DNA of 64,000 nucleotides from Marinactinospora thermotolerans DSM 45154 (GCF_900167435.1 NZ_FUWS01000009.1:124001-188000), one strand, 5' to 3'. Positions 26,908-39,011 are shown, counted from the first letter of the stretch. The notes: generated by a model not told the origin, from the sequence alone. Made by a program: numbers and translations.

Positions 26908-28443
26908 ATGCCGGATCCGAGCCAGGGGGCCCGCGTCGAGCTCGCCGGATGGGGCTGGCGCCACTCCGGCCGGCGGGAATGGGCGCTGCGCGGTGTGGAC
27001 CTGACCATCGAACCGGGGGAGCGCGTCCTGCTCCTGGGCGCGTCGGGGGCGGGCAAGAGCACCCTGCTGCACGCCATGGCCGGGCTCACCGGCCCCGAGC
27101 GGGCGATCGACGGCGAGCAGGAGGGGAGCCTGCTGGTCGACGGCGAGCCGGCCGCCGCCCGCAGGGGCGGGACCGGCCTGGTCGCCCAGGACCCCGAGAC
27201 GCAGCTCGTCATGGCCCGGGCCGGCGACGACGTCGCTTTTGGGCCGGAGAACCTCGGAGTGGCGCGCGAGGAGATCTGGCGCCGGGTGGACACGGCGCTG
27301 CGCGAGGTCGGTTTCCCCTACGGCCCGCAGCGTTCCACCGCCGCGCTGTCGGGAGGCGAGAAGCAGCGGCTCGTCGTCGCCGGCGCGTTGGCCATGCGTC
27401 CGCGGCTGCTTCTGCTGGACGAGCCCACCGCCAACCTCGACCCCGAGGGCGCGTGGGTGGTGCGCGGGCTCGTGGCCCGCCTGGCCGAGACGCGCGGAGC
27501 CACCCTGGTGCTGGTCGAACACCGGGTGGCGGAGGTGACCGACCTGGTGGACCGGGTGGTCGTGGTCGAACCGGGCGGCGGCGTCGTCGCGGACGGACCA
27601 CCCCACGAGGTCTTCACCCGGCACGGCGCGGACCTGGCCGCCCGAGGCGTGTGGGTGCCCGGCCACGAACCCCGGGTCGCCCTTCCTGCGGCCCCGGCGG
27701 GAGAGACGCTCCTGGAGGCCGTGGCGTGCGTCCTGCGCACGCCCCCCGAACCGGGCCTGGGCGGCGCCGGCCCGCGGACGGTGCTGGAGTCGGTGAACGA
27801 GACCGTGCGCTCGGCCGGCGCGACAGCGCTGACCGGACCCAACGGGGCCGGCAAGTCCACGCTGCTGGCGGCCCTGGCCGGGCTGGCCGCGCCCCACTCC
27901 GGCGAGGTGCGCCCGCGCGGTCCACTGGCGGCGGAGGACACCCGGCCCCTGCACCGTTGGCCGGCCCGCCGCCTCGCCCGCAGGATCGGCACCGTGTTCC
28001 AGCACGCCGAGGACCAGTTCGTCACCACCACCGTCCGCGACGAACTGCGCTTCGCGCCGCTGCGCGCCGGGATGCGGCGGGCCGAGGCCGACGTGTGGGT
28101 GACGGAGCTGATGGAACGGCTGCGGCTGGCCCCGCTGGCCGACGAACACCCGTTCACGCTGTCCGGAGGGGAGAAGCGCCGGTTGTCGGTGGCGACCGCG
28201 CTCAGCTCCGGTCCCGCCCACGCCCCCGATGTGCTCGTCCTGGACGAGCCGACCTTCGGGCAGGACACCCGGACGTGGCGGGAGCTGGTGGAGCTGCTGG
28301 CGGATCTGCGCGCCCAGGGGCGGGCGATCGTCATGGCCACCCACGACGAACTGCTGCTGCGCACCCTCGCCGACGTCGAGCTGCGGGTGGGCGGGGGACG
28401 GGTCCACCGCGCCGCCCCCCACGCGCGGGAGGAGGCCCGATGA
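26908..28443 (+). CDS. ykoD: ECF transporter dual ATPase, YkoD type
   Basis: The 511-residue protein is two ABC ATPase domains fused in tandem, so one polypeptide replaces EcfA and EcfA'. Domain 1 has Walker A LLGASGAGKST (about residue 45), signature LSGGEKQR, Walker B LLLLDEPTA. Domain 2 (from about 270) has LTGPNGAGKST, LSGGEKRR and VLVLDEPTF, then H-loop ATHD. The gene begins 5 nt after ykoE and overlaps ykoC by 4 bp (ATGA). It powers thiamine-precursor uptake under the TPP riboswitch. Confidence 0.93.
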   Translation: MPDPSQGARVELAGWGWRHSGRREWALRGVDLTIEPGERVLLLGASGAGKSTLLHAMAGLTGPERAIDGEQEGSLLVDGEPAAARRGGTGLVAQDPETQLVMARAGDDVAFGPENLGVAREEIWRRVDTALREVGFPYGPQRSTAALSGGEKQRLVVAGALAMRPRLLLLDEPTANLDPEGAWVVRGLVARLAETRGATLVLVEHRVAEVTDLVDRVVVVEPGGGVVADGPPHEVFTRHGADLAARGVWVPGHEPRVALPAAPAGETLLEAVACVLRTPPEPGLGGAGPRTVLESVNETVRSAGATALTGPNGAGKSTLLAALAGLAAPHSGEVRPRGPLAAEDTRPLHRWPARRLARRIGTVFQHAEDQFVTTTVRDELRFAPLRAGMRRAEADVWVTELMERLRLAPLADEHPFTLSGGEKRRLSVATALSSGPAHAPDVLVLDEPTFGQDTRTWRELVELLADLRAQGRAIVMATHDELLLRTLADVELRVGGGRVHRAAPHAREEAR

Positions 28444-29219
28444 GCACCGTGGCGCCGCGGGACGACATCGTCGCGGAAAGGGAGCCGTCGGTGGGCGGGG
28501 CGCGCACGTGGCTGCGCCGCGTCAACCCGGCGGCCAAGCTGCTGGCCGCGCTGATCATGGCCTTCGGCCTGCTCGTCGTCGTCGACCCGGTCACCGGCGG
28601 CGTGGCGCTCGCGGCCGGCCTGGCGCTGGTCCCGTTCAGCGGGGTCGGGCGGCGCACGCTGCTGCTCGTGGGCGTCCCGTTCCTGGTGATGGGCCTGTCC
28701 TCCGGGGTGGTCAACCTCCTGTTCGGGGAGGAGGGGGCGCTGGGCGCGCTCGGGGCCGCCATCCGGGTCATGGCCATCGCGTTGCCGGGGGTCCTCGCCG
28801 GGGTCACCACCGACCCCACCGACCTCGCCGACGCCCTCGTCCAGCGGTTGCGGGTGCCCGAACGGCCGGCGCTGGGGGCCCTGGCCGCGTTGCGGCTGGT
28901 CCCGTTGCTGGCCGGCCAGTGGCGCACGCTCACCCTGGCCCGTCGGGCGCGCGGCCTGGACGCCGGGGGGAACCCGGTGACGGCCGCCGCGATCTTCGCC
29001 GGCAAGGTGTTCGCGTTGCTCGTGCGCTCCATCCGGACCGGCACCCTGCTGGCGACCGCGATGGAGGCCCGGGCGTTCGGCACGGGCCCGCGCACCCAGG
29101 CCAGGAACAGCCCGTGGGGCAACGGCGACACGGCCGTGGTCGCGGGGGCGGTCCTGGTGGTCGCCGCGGCGCACGGGACCTCCCTGGCCGTGGGCACCTG
29201 GACGCCGCTGTTCGGGTGA
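28440..29219 (+). CDS. ykoC: ECF transporter coupling membrane subunit, YkoC/EcfT
   Basis: The 259-residue transmembrane protein is an EcfT. It shows the two Ala-Arg-Gly coupling motifs that touch the ATPase: ARRARGLD (about residue 168) and EARAFGTG (about 210). Hydrophobic helices occupy residues 30-125 and 225-250. ATG 28440 overlaps the ykoD stop. It completes the ykoEDC uptake system; no thiamine-synthesis gene is adjacent. Confidence 0.92.
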   Translation: MSTVAPRDDIVAEREPSVGGARTWLRRVNPAAKLLAALIMAFGLLVVVDPVTGGVALAAGLALVPFSGVGRRTLLLVGVPFLVMGLSSGVVNLLFGEEGALGALGAAIRVMAIALPGVLAGVTTDPTDLADALVQRLRVPERPALGALAALRLVPLLAGQWRTLTLARRARGLDAGGNPVTAAAIFAGKVFALLVRSIRTGTLLATAMEARAFGTGPRTQARNSPWGNGDTAVVAGAVLVVAAAHGTSLAVGTWTPLFG

Positions 29220-29548
29220 GCCCGAAGGGGCCCACCCGGCGCGGGGCGCGGATCCCGAGGGTCTCCCGCGCTCCCGCTCGCCGCCGCGCCTGTCCCCTGA
29301 ACGACCGCCCGTCGCGGGGGAGCGAGACATGGGTGACACAGCGGCGGACGGGAGGGCGGCGCCTGCCGGGGCCGTGCCGTTCCACCGGGCCTCCCGCCGC
29401 CGGCCACCGGACCGGTCGACGGCGGTCGAGGATCCGGTGTCGGAGGAAGGGACGGCCGGCCTCTCACGGGTGCCGCCTGGCAGCGGCGCGTCGCCGGGTG
29501 ATAGGCAGTGCACTGGAAACGATCCGTACGGAGAAGAAGGTGGTGCCC
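29220..29548. other. Intergenic stretch between ykoC and enoyl-CoA hydratase
   Basis: This 329-bp stretch carries no supported gene. Overlapping open frames are shadows in GC-rich sequence. The end near 29490-29540 (GATAGGCA, then AGAAGAAGG) holds the presumed promoter and ribosome site of the next gene. Confidence 0.4.
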
Positions 29549-30337
29549 GTGGGCGAGTTCGTTCGCGTCGAGGCGGTGCCGGACCAACCCGCCGTCGCCG
29601 TCATCCGGCTGGACCGGCCCAAGATGAACGCGCTCAACGCCCAGGTCCAGGCGGAGATCGCCGAGGCGGCGGCCGAGGTGGGCGCCGACGACACGGTGCG
29701 GGGCGTGGTGGTCTACGGCGGCGAACGGGTGTTCGCCGCGGGCGCCGACATCAAGGAGATGGCGGACATGTCCTACGCGCGAATGGCCGCCCACTCCGCG
29801 CGTCTGCAGGAGTCCTTCACCGCGGTGGCGCGCATCCCCAAACCGGTCGTCGCCGCGATCACCGGCTACGCGCTCGGAGGCGGCTGCGAGCTCGCGCTGT
29901 GCGCGGACTTCAGGGTCGCCGCGGAGGACGCCAAGCTCGGCCAGCCCGAGATCCAGCTCGGCATCATCCCCGGCGCGGGGGGAACCCAGCGACTGCCGCG
30001 CCTGGTCGGCCCGGCCAGGGCCAAGGACCTCATCTACACGGGCCGCCACGTCGAGGCCCGTGAGGCGCTGGAGATGGGCCTGGTCGATAGGGTGGTCCCG
30101 GCCCAGGAGGTCTATCCGACCGCGGTCGCGATGGCCGCGCGCTACGCCGACGGTCCGGCCGTCGCGTTGCGGGCCGCCAAACAGGCCATCGACAACGGTC
30201 TGGAGGTCGACCTGGACACCGGCCTGGAGATCGAGCGCCTCCAGTTCTCCGCGCTGTTCGCCACCGAGGACCAGAAGACGGGGATGCGCAGTTTCGTCGA
30301 GCAGGGGCCGGGCAAGGCGCGGTTCACGGGAAGGTGA
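29549..30337 (+). CDS. Enoyl-CoA hydratase/isomerase family protein
   Basis: The 262-residue crotonase-fold protein hydrates trans-2-enoyl-CoA in fatty-acid or branched-chain acid breakdown. Oxyanion-hole motifs are present: [12 protein letters not shown] and [18 protein letters not shown]; the catalytic Glu pair fits GCELAL and [20 protein letters not shown]. The C-terminal helices include [19 protein letters not shown] 29549 is used because AAGG lies 8 nt upstream; GTGs at 29540 and 29543 are alternatives that overlap it. The next gene starts 2 nt after the stop, so the two are cotranscribed. Confidence 0.9.
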   Translation: MGEFVRVEAVPDQPAVAVIRLDRPKMNALNAQVQAEIAEAAAEVGADDTVRGVVVYGGERVFAAGADIKEMADMSYARMAAHSARLQESFTAVARIPKPVVAAITGYALGGGCELALCADFRVAAEDAKLGQPEIQLGIIPGAGGTQRLPRLVGPARAKDLIYTGRHVEAREALEMGLVDRVVPAQEVYPTAVAMAARYADGPAVALRAAKQAIDNGLEVDLDTGLEIERLQFSALFATEDQKTGMRSFVEQGPGKARFTGR

Positions 30338-30339
30338 GC

Positions 30340-30909
30340 ATGACCGACACGAACACCGGGGTCTTCGGCGGCCTGGAGACCCAGCCGGCGGGGGAGCGGC
30401 CCGACCTGCTCGCCGAGCCGGTGGCCCGGGCCGTCGCCGACGGGAAGCACGAAGGGGCGGCCGAGGGGCCGCTCGTCGCCCAGATCGATCCGGAGCTGGC
30501 CGACACGGCGGCCTTCTGCGCCGCCTATGACATCGGACTGGACGCCTCGGCCAACTGCGTGGTCATCGCGGCCAAGCGGGGTGGCGAAACCCGTTTCGCA
30601 GCCTGCGTCGTATTGGCCACGACCCGCGTGGACGTCAACGGGGTCGTCCGTCGCCATCTGGGGGCGCGCAAGGCGCGTTTCGCCGACCAGGCCGACGCGG
30701 TCAGCGCGACCGGAATGGAATACGGCGGGATCACGCCGCTGGGGCTGCCCGACGACTGGCCGATCCTGGTCGATCCCGCGGTCACGGCCGCGCCATGGGT
30801 GGTCATCGGCAGCGGCCTGCGCAGGTCCAAGCTCGTCGTTGCGGGCGCGGCACTGGCGGGGTTGCCCAACGCCGAGGTGGTCGAAGGACTGGGACGGCCG
30901 GTCGGCTGA
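30340..30909 (+). CDS. YbaK/EbsC-type aminoacyl-tRNA deacylase
   Basis: The 189-residue protein ends in a YbaK/prolyl-tRNA editing domain: ANCVVIAAKRGGETRFAACVVLATTRVDVNGVVRRHLGARKARFAD, with the conserved Lys in AAKR, then MEYGGITPLGLPDDWPILVD and VVIGSGLRRSKLVV. Members hydrolyse mischarged tRNA in trans. About 45 N-terminal residues are variable. ATG 30340 has GGAAGG 6 nt upstream; a GTG at 30334 overlaps the previous stop. It is cotranscribed with the hydratase, with no obvious functional tie. Confidence 0.87.
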   Translation: MTDTNTGVFGGLETQPAGERPDLLAEPVARAVADGKHEGAAEGPLVAQIDPELADTAAFCAAYDIGLDASANCVVIAAKRGGETRFAACVVLATTRVDVNGVVRRHLGARKARFADQADAVSATGMEYGGITPLGLPDDWPILVDPAVTAAPWVVIGSGLRRSKLVVAGAALAGLPNAEVVEGLGRPVG

Positions 30910-31267
30910 CCGCGCTGCCGCACCCCGGGGGCCGCTTCCCCGAAGCGCTCCCCGGGTTTCCCTGGTTCTTCCCGGACTCTGCCGCCCGGCGCCGGCGCGA
31001 GGCATCCCCTCCCGGCCAGCGGCGGGCGGCGCGGCGGTCCGCGATCCCGGCCGCGGGGCGGCGACGCGACGGAACCGGGTCCTCTGTTTTTCCGTCATAC
31101 TCGTGTGGTCGCGCGGTCGCGTGCCGCGCACGAGGAGAGCAGGGTTCCAGTTTTCGCGCACGGTCGGCGGCGGGGAACGACGCCCGCCCCCCGTCGCAGG
31201 TCCCGACGGCACCCCCGGCCTATAGGCTGGAAGCGGTGGCAGCGGGGTTTGAGGGGATGAGTTCGCT
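30910..31267. other. Intergenic stretch upstream of the polytopic kinase
   Basis: No gene is supported. TATAGGCT at 31221-31228 fits a -10 for the kinase, and GAGGGGATGAG before 31268 is its ribosome site. The rest is GC-rich without clear structure. Confidence 0.4.
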
Positions 31268-33121
<1,854 letters not shown>

Positions 33122-33354
33122 GGTCCCCCGCCTCCGCTCGGTGGCCGGGGGCGGCGGTTGCCCCCGTGCTACTAGTCAGTAACATCGGGGGAGAAGCAAG
33201 ACCAGCGGATCACGCGGGACGGCGGGACCGGAACGTCGCCCCGCTGCCGGATGACGTTCGCGCATTTGGCACCCTTGATTGACCACGGACGCGACCGCGT
33301 CCGCGCCGTCCGAGCGGGCGACGCATGGGAGTGCAGGGAGGTCGGCCACCGGCC

Positions 33355-34134
33355 ATGAATATTGTCGTTTTGGTCAAGCAGGTCCCGGACACGGCGACCG
33401 AGCGCAAGTTGAACCCGGCGGACAACACGCTGGACCGCGCGAGCTCCGACGGTGTCATCAACGAACTCGACGAGTACGCGATCGAAGAGGCCCTCCTGCT
33501 CAAGGAGAAGCACGGTGGCGAGGTGACCATCCTCTCCGCCGGCCCCGACCAGGCCACGGACTCCATCCGCAAGGCCCTGTCGATGGGCGCCGACAAGGCG
33601 ATCCACCTCAACGACGAGGCGCTGCACGGCTCCGACTCGTTGCAGACCGCCTACGCGCTCGCCCAGGCCCTGCGCACCACCGAGTTCGACGTCGTCGTCT
33701 TGGGTTCGGAGTCCACCGACGCCCGCACCGGCGTCGTGGGCGCGGCGCTCGCCGAGTACCTCGGCCTGCCCCAGCTCACGCTCGCCAACAAGGTCGACAT
33801 CGACGGGGGCACCATCCGCATCCAGCGCCAGACCGACGACGGCTACGACGTCGTCGAGGCGCAGCTGCCCGCGGTCGTCTCGGTCGTCGAGAAGATCAAC
33901 GAGCCGCGCTACCCGTCGTTCAAGCTCATCATGGCGGCCAAGAAGAAGCCGGTCACCAAGCTCGACGCGGCCGGCGCCGAGATCGACCCGGCCAAGGTCG
34001 GCCTCGCCAACGCCACCACCGAGACCGTCGACTTCGCCGCGGCGCCGCCGCGTGCCGCCGGCACCGTCGTCAAGGACGAGGGCACCGGCGGTGTGCAGAT
34101 CGCGGACTTCCTCGCCTCGAAGAAGTTCGTATAG
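33355..34134 (+). CDS. etfB: Electron transfer flavoprotein beta subunit EtfB
   Basis: EtfB with EtfA carries electrons from acyl-CoA dehydrogenases to the quinone pool. The 259-residue protein starts MNIVVLVKQVPDT, the family N-terminus, and has the AMP-binding ADP/adenine region (VVVLGSESTDARTGVVGAALAEYL) and recognition loop ... LPAVVSVVEKINEPRYPSFKLIMAAKKKPV. ATG 33355 is chosen on homology; the ribosome site GGGAGG is rather far (13 nt) and an upstream ATG at 33325 is in frame. etfA follows after 33 nt. Confidence 0.95.
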   Translation: MNIVVLVKQVPDTATERKLNPADNTLDRASSDGVINELDEYAIEEALLLKEKHGGEVTILSAGPDQATDSIRKALSMGADKAIHLNDEALHGSDSLQTAYALAQALRTTEFDVVVLGSESTDARTGVVGAALAEYLGLPQLTLANKVDIDGGTIRIQRQTDDGYDVVEAQLPAVVSVVEKINEPRYPSFKLIMAAKKKPVTKLDAAGAEIDPAKVGLANATTETVDFAAAPPRAAGTVVKDEGTGGVQIADFLASKKFV

Positions 34135-34167
34135 GCCCGGCGGAGACGAAAAAGAGGGATTTGAGAC

Positions 34168-35112
34168 ATGGCTGAGGTCCTCGTCCTCGTCGACCAGGTC
34201 GACGGAGAGGTCAAGAAGGTCACCACCGAGCTGCTCACGCTGGCCCGGCGTATCGGCGAGCCGGCCGCGGTGTGGATCGGTGAGGGCGCCGACGACGCCA
34301 AGGCGAAGCTCGCCGAGTTCGGCGCGGAGAAGGTCTACGTCGCCCCGGCCGAGCTGAACGACTACGTCGTCGCCCCCAAGGCCGAACTCCTGGCGAAGCT
34401 GGCCGGCGAGAAGTCCGCCGCCGCGATCCTGGTCTCGGCGACCGCCGAGAACAAGGAGGTCGCGGGGCGCACGGCCGTCAAGCTGGGCTCGGGCGTGCTC
34501 ACCGACGTCGTCGACGTCACCGCCGACCTCGTCGCGGAGCACTCCATCTTCGGCGGCACCACCATCACCCACGCCAAGGTCCGCGCCGGCGTCCCGGTCA
34601 TCGCGGTGCGCCCCAACTCCATCCCGGCCGAGCCCGCCCAGGGAGCCGCCGTCGAGGAGCAGGTCAGCGTCGAGCTGTCCGACGCGGCCAAGGCCGCCAA
34701 GGTCGTCGAGCGCGTCAAGCAGGAGAAGGGCGCGCGCCCCGAGCTCACCGAGGCCGCCATCGTGGTCTCCGGTGGTCGCGGCGTGGGCTCCGACGACTTC
34801 TCCGTCGTCGAGAACCTGGCCGACTCGCTCGGCGCGGCCGTCGGCGCCTCGCGTGCCGCGGTCGACTCCGGTTGGTACCCCAACCAGTTCCAGGTCGGCC
34901 AGACCGGCAAGACGGTCAGCCCGCAGCTCTACATCGCGCTGGGCATCTCCGGCGCGATCCAGCACCGGGCCGGTATGCAGACCTCCAAGACGATCGTCGC
35001 GGTCAACAAGGACCCCGAGGCGCCGATCCACGAGATCAGCGACTTCAGCGTGATCGGCGATCTGCACCAGGTGGCGCCCCAGCTCACCGAGGAGATCAAC
35101 AAGCGCAAGTAG
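34168..35112 (+). CDS. etfA: Electron transfer flavoprotein alpha subunit EtfA
   Basis: The 314-residue partner of EtfB binds FAD through its C-terminal domain: [54 protein letters not shown] and [14 protein letters not shown] are all present. AAAGAGGGATTTGAGAC precedes the ATG. It ends before a large hairpin, closing a two-gene operon. Neighbouring enoyl-CoA hydratase suggests a fatty-acid oxidation context but lies in a separate unit. Confidence 0.96.
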   Translation: MAEVLVLVDQVDGEVKKVTTELLTLARRIGEPAAVWIGEGADDAKAKLAEFGAEKVYVAPAELNDYVVAPKAELLAKLAGEKSAAAILVSATAENKEVAGRTAVKLGSGVLTDVVDVTADLVAEHSIFGGTTITHAKVRAGVPVIAVRPNSIPAEPAQGAAVEEQVSVELSDAAKAAKVVERVKQEKGARPELTEAAIVVSGGRGVGSDDFSVVENLADSLGAAVGASRAAVDSGWYPNQFQVGQTGKTVSPQLYIALGISGAIQHRAGMQTSKTIVAVNKDPEAPIHEISDFSVIGDLHQVAPQLTEEINKRK

Positions 35113-35130
35113 CCGTTTCCGCGGCGAACC

Positions 35131-35167
35131 GCGGCGGCCCTCGGACCCCGGGTCCGAGGGCCGCCGC
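35131..35167 (+). terminator. Terminator of etfBA
   Basis: GCGGCGGCCCTCGGACCC (35131-35148) and its exact reverse complement (35150-35167) form 18-bp arms around one base, starting 18 nt after the etfA stop. Confidence 0.8.
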
Positions 35168-35272
35168 CGTGTCCGGGCCCCGCCCACGACCGGAGGCGCG
35201 CCCGCCGTCCCGGCGGAGGCGTCCGGCAGGGCCGGAAGGGACCGCGCCGCGGTGGCGGCCGGGACGGGGCCG

Positions 35273-35278
35273 TATCCT
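35273..35278 (+). promoter_or_regulatory. -10 element of cysteine desulfurase gene
   Basis: TATCCT lies 9 nt before ATG 35288, consistent with a leaderless or very short leader transcript. Confidence 0.45.
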
Positions 35279-35287
35279 TGAAGGGCC

Positions 35288-36457
35288 ATGGTGTATCTGG
35301 ATCACGCCGCAACGACCCCCGTCCGTCCCGAGGTCATCGCCGACATGACGGAGGAGTTCGGCGTACTCGGTAACGCCTCCTCGCTGCACGGCGCGGGCCG
35401 GCGCGCCCGCCGGGTGGTGGAGGAGTCGCGCGAGGCCGTCGCCGACGCGCTCGGGGCCACCCCGCACGAGGTGGTGTTCACCAGTGGGGGCACCGAGGCC
35501 GACAACCTCGCCATCAAGGGCCTGTACTGGGCACGTCACCAGGCCGACCCCGCGCGCAGGCGCATCCTGGTCAGCGCGGTCGAACACCACGCCGTGCTCG
35601 ACCCTGCCCGTTGGATGGCCGACCACCAGGGCGCCGTCTACGAGGAGCTTCCGGTCGACTCCTACGGCAGGGTCGACCCGCAGACGCTGCGCGCCGCGAT
35701 CCGGCGTGATCCGGCGAGTGTGGCGCTCGTCTCGGTGATGTGGGCCAACAACGAGGTCGGCACGGTCCAGCCCATCGGCGAGCTCGCCGCGATCGCGGCG
35801 GAGTACGCGATCCCCTTCCACACCGACGCGGTGCAGGCCGTGGGGACCGAGACCGTCGACTTCGCCGCCGCGGGCGTCTCGGCGCTCACCGTCACCGGCC
35901 ACAAGCTCGGCGGTCCGGTCGGAGCCGGGGCGCTGCTGCTGGCCAGGGGGGTCGACCCGGTTCCGGTGCTGCACGGAGGCGGGCAGGAACGCGAGGTGCG
36001 TTCGGGCACCCTCATGACCCCGTTGCTACGGGGGTTGGCGACCGCGTTGCGCCTGGCCGTGGCCGAACGGCAGGCCCACGCCGCCGAGCTCGCCCGCCTG
36101 CGCGACGAACTGGTGGCGTCGGTGCGCGCGGTGGTGCCCGACGCCCAGCTCAACGGGCACCCCACCGAGCGGCTCGCCGGCACCGCCCACATCTCCTTCC
36201 CGGGCTGTGAGGGCGACGCCCTCCTCATGTTGCTGGACGCCCGCGGAATCGAGTGCTCGACCGGATCGGCCTGTTCGGCGGGGGTCGCCCAGGCCAGTCA
36301 CGTGCTCCTGGCGATGGGCGCCGACCCCGACACCGCGCGTTCGTCCCTGCGGCTGTCCCTCGGACACGGGTCCAGCGAGGGCGACGTCAAGGCGTTCGCC
36401 GACGCGATCGGCCCCGCGGTGGAGCGGGCCCGGGCGGCGCGCGACAAGCGGCGCTGA
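35288..36457 (+). CDS. Cysteine desulfurase (IscS/NifS family)
   Basis: The 389-residue PLP enzyme takes sulfur from cysteine as persulfide. It shows [10 protein letters not shown] at the N-terminus, PLP Lys in [12 protein letters not shown], and active Cys in [11 protein letters not shown], with the short-loop arrangement of NifS/IscS group I. Together with mnmA 1.4 kb downstream it likely supplies sulfur for tRNA 2-thiouridine, a pairing conserved in actinobacteria; a role in Fe-S assembly is also possible. The gene ends at GCTGA, with a convergent DUF695-like gene beyond. Confidence 0.93.
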   Translation: MVYLDHAATTPVRPEVIADMTEEFGVLGNASSLHGAGRRARRVVEESREAVADALGATPHEVVFTSGGTEADNLAIKGLYWARHQADPARRRILVSAVEHHAVLDPARWMADHQGAVYEELPVDSYGRVDPQTLRAAIRRDPASVALVSVMWANNEVGTVQPIGELAAIAAEYAIPFHTDAVQAVGTETVDFAAAGVSALTVTGHKLGGPVGAGALLLARGVDPVPVLHGGGQEREVRSGTLMTPLLRGLATALRLAVAERQAHAAELARLRDELVASVRAVVPDAQLNGHPTERLAGTAHISFPGCEGDALLMLLDARGIECSTGSACSAGVAQASHVLLAMGADPDTARSSLRLSLGHGSSEGDVKAFADAIGPAVERARAARDKRR

Positions 36458-36501
36458 GCCACGCCCCGCCCCGTCCGGGGGCAGGCCTCCCACCTCAAGG
36501 A

Positions 36502-36527
36502 AGGCGCGTGGGAAGATCCTCGCGCCT
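36502..36527. terminator. Hairpin between convergent cysteine desulfurase and DUF695-like genes
   Basis: AGGCGCG (36502-36508) and CGCGCCT (36521-36527) form a 7-bp stem in the gap between the two stops. Confidence 0.45.
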
Positions 36528-36590
36528 GTCAAGCCCTCCGCGCCAGCCCGGCCGGCCATCCTGTGGAAAACCCGGTCGGGCCGCCGGCCC

Positions 36591-37745
36591 TCACCGGCCG
36601 AGCTGCCGCCGCACCGGTTTGGTGATCTGGCCGATCGCCTCCCAGTCGGGGTCGAGCATGCTCTGGACCTGCTGGCGTCCCTCCGGCCAGGCCCGCACGG
36701 CCTGCTCCAGCTGCGGCAGCACCCCCGACTCGGGGTCGACGTAGAAGTGGAGCTGCCGCTGGCCGCCGACGGTCTGCTGGGCGAACAGCGCGCCGTTGTC
36801 GCCCAACAGGTCCTGGAGCCGCAACGCCAGTTCCTCCAGGGCCGTCGCCGAGGAGCCGGTGGGCAGACGGTCGGAGTCGGCGTTCGCGTAGTGCACGGTG
36901 ACCTGCACGTACAGCGTGAAGGCGGGAAAGTCCCTGCGGTGCAGCGGATGGCGCACGGCCAGCTGGATCGTGCCGCGCAGCGGGACACGCCCCTGGAGGG
37001 TCACCCAGCCCCCGCTCCCCAGTGCCCCGGAGAGCTGGTCGACCACCGAGGGGATCGAGGTGGGCGGAAGCGGGTCCAGCGGCTTCTCCACCAGCGGGGT
37101 GACCGAGCCGATCCAGCGCACGTAGTCGTCCTCGCCCAGCGCGAGCATCACGACGTGGTCGGCGACCCCCGCCCGGGTCTCCTCAGGCAGGAACATGAAG
37201 TCCGGGTGGTAGACGCCCGCCTGGATCCGGCCGGCCTTCTGGTCGACGCGCAGCGCCACCGTCGCGTGCGCGAGGTCGAGCTCGTGCCCGTCCCACGTCA
37301 ACGGGCGCGACAGCCGGCCGTGGTCGGCGGGGCGGGCCGGCAGGAAACGCCACTCCCCGTCGTCGGGCGCGGCGCGGCTCCACCGTTCGGCGACGATCCG
37401 CGCGTCGTCGTCGGCGCCGGCGCTGAGCGTGAGGGCGTACTTGGGCTCCTGCGGCCCCGTTGCGTCGTCGGCCTGGGAGAGCAGGCTGTCGAGGTCGTCC
37501 CCGAACGACAGGCCGAGCAGGTCGGAGCCCTCGGACGTGGGGGGCGTGGACACCTCCCACGTCAGGGAGGGATGCAGGCGCCGCACCAGCTCGTCGAGTT
37601 CCTGGGCCACGGGGCCGGGAACCGGGGTGCCGGAGTCGACCGCTGCGGCGAGGTCGGCGCGGAGCTTCTCCCAGTGGGACCAGAACTCGTCGACGGCGAC
37701 GGCGGAGTCGGAATCGGACGAGCGGCGGCGACGGAACAGAGCCAT
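36591..37745 (-). CDS. DUF695-like protein of unknown function
   Basis: The 384-residue cytoplasmic protein has no signal or membrane segment. The N-terminal half contains DEFWSHWEKLRADLAAAVDSG and a middle part with AERWSRAAPDDGEWRFLPARP; the C-terminal part (QLHFYVDPESGVLPQLEQAVRAWPEGRQQVQSMLDPDWEAI) recalls the DUF695 fold, a domain of unknown role. I assign it with caution. It is divergent from mnmA over 95 bp and convergent with the desulfurase gene. No ribosome site is obvious before ATG 37745. Confidence 0.65.
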   Translation of the reverse strand: MALFRRRRSSDSDSAVAVDEFWSHWEKLRADLAAAVDSGTPVPGPVAQELDELVRRLHPSLTWEVSTPPTSEGSDLLGLSFGDDLDSLLSQADDATGPQEPKYALTLSAGADDDARIVAERWSRAAPDDGEWRFLPARPADHGRLSRPLTWDGHELDLAHATVALRVDQKAGRIQAGVYHPDFMFLPEETRAGVADHVVMLALGEDDYVRWIGSVTPLVEKPLDPLPPTSIPSVVDQLSGALGSGGWVTLQGRVPLRGTIQLAVRHPLHRRDFPAFTLYVQVTVHYANADSDRLPTGSSATALEELALRLQDLLGDNGALFAQQTVGGQRQLHFYVDPESGVLPQLEQAVRAWPEGRQQVQSMLDPDWEAIGQITKPVRRQLGR

Positions 37746-37825
37746 GCATCGATTTTCGCAGAACCGCGCGGCAGCCTCAGCCGGGAGGGGGAGGTCGGGC
37801 GGGGGCAGTGGTGGGCGCCGGCGCG

Positions 37826-37831
37826 TAGGCT
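37826..37831 (+). promoter_or_regulatory. -10 element of mnmA
   Basis: TAGGCT lies 9 nt before the mnmA ATG, as in other leaderless or near-leaderless genes of this window. Confidence 0.45.
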
Positions 37832-37840
37832 GGGGACGTT

Positions 37841-38929
37841 ATGACTATGCGTGTACTCGCCGCCATGTCGGGCGGCGTCGATTCCGCGGTCGCCGCGGCC
37901 CGTGCCGCCGAGGCCGGCTATGACGTGACCGGCGTGCACCTCGCGCTGTCCAAGAACCCGCAGTCTTACCGCACGGGCGCGCGGGGCTGTTGCACGGTCG
38001 AGGACTCCCGCGACGCCCGGCGTGCCGCCGACGTGATCGGCATCCCCTTCTACGTCTGGGACATGGCCGAGGAGTTCGACCGTGAGGTCGTCCAGGACTT
38101 CGTCTCCGAGTACGCGGCCGGGCGTACCCCCAACCCCTGTCTCAGGTGCAACGAGAAGATCAAGTTCGAGGCGGTGCTGGAGCGCGCCGTCGCGTTGGGG
38201 TTCGACGCGGTGTGCACCGGCCACCACGTCCGTATGGTCGACGGCAGGCTGCGGCGCAGCGTCGACCTCGCCAAGGACCAGTCCTACGTGCTGGCGGTGC
38301 TCACCCGCGAGCAGTTGGCGCACGCGATGTTCCCCCTCGGCGACTGCACGAAGGCCGAGGTGCGGGCCGAGGCCGAGCGGCGCGGGCTGACCGTCGCCGA
38401 CAAGCCGGACAGCCACGACATCTGCTTCATCGCCGACGGCGACACCGCGGGCTTCCTCAACCGTCGCCTGGGCAGTGAGCCCGGTCCGATCGTGGACGAG
38501 TCCGGCACGGTCCTGGGCACCCACAACGGCGCGCACGCGTTCACGGTCGGGCAGCGCAAGGGCCTCAACCTGGGGGGCGCGGTCGACCGGCGCTACGTGC
38601 TGTCGATCGAGCCCGTGAACAACACGGTGACGGTCGGTCCGCGCGCGGCGCTCGAGATCGACGAGATCGTCGGTGAGCGGCCGGTGTGGAGCGGCTGTGA
38701 CCCGCTGACCGAGCCGTTCGCCTGCACGGTCCAGCTTCGCGCGCACGGCGAGGTCCACCCCTGCCGGGCCTGGGAGCGCGACGGCGAGCTGATCGTCCAG
38801 CTGGACGAGCCCGCCACCGGTGTCGCGGCGGGGCAGGCCGCGGTGCTCTACGACGGTGACGTGGTGTTGGGGTCGGCGACCATCCGGTCCGCCGTGAGCC
38901 GGGCCAGGCAGACCTCCCCGGCGTCGTGA
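37841..38929 (+). CDS. mnmA: tRNA-specific 2-thiouridylase MnmA
   Basis: MnmA thiolates U34 of tRNA Lys/Glu/Gln. The 362-residue protein has the PP-loop SGGVDS (about residue 11), the catalytic Cys in [12 protein letters not shown], the persulfide Cys in HDICFIAD, and the C-terminal beta domain with [24 protein letters not shown] is the natural N-terminus. Sulfur would come from the desulfurase encoded upstream. It is monocistronic, with the DtxR-type box of the next gene 38 bp downstream. Confidence 0.95.
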   Translation: MTMRVLAAMSGGVDSAVAAARAAEAGYDVTGVHLALSKNPQSYRTGARGCCTVEDSRDARRAADVIGIPFYVWDMAEEFDREVVQDFVSEYAAGRTPNPCLRCNEKIKFEAVLERAVALGFDAVCTGHHVRMVDGRLRRSVDLAKDQSYVLAVLTREQLAHAMFPLGDCTKAEVRAEAERRGLTVADKPDSHDICFIADGDTAGFLNRRLGSEPGPIVDESGTVLGTHNGAHAFTVGQRKGLNLGGAVDRRYVLSIEPVNNTVTVGPRAALEIDEIVGERPVWSGCDPLTEPFACTVQLRAHGEVHPCRAWERDGELIVQLDEPATGVAAGQAAVLYDGDVVLGSATIRSAVSRARQTSPAS

Positions 38930-38957
38930 GTGCGCCGTGTCTCCTCGCGGGCCCCTG

Positions 38958-38987
38958 TTGTCCAAGTTAGGTTAGGCATAGCATAGT
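38958..38987 (+). promoter_or_regulatory. Promoter with embedded DtxR/IdeR-type iron box
   Basis: TTGTCC (38958-38963) and CATAGT (38982-38987) form -35 and -10 with an 18-nt spacer. Inside is TTAGGTTAGGCATAGCATA (38967-38985), matching the known iron-box consensus of DtxR/IdeR/DmdR at 14 of 19 positions, with the left 11 perfect. Repression under iron sufficiency is inferred. Confidence 0.6.
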
Positions 38988-39011
38988 TCTCGTGCCGACA
39001 GGGAGGACGCG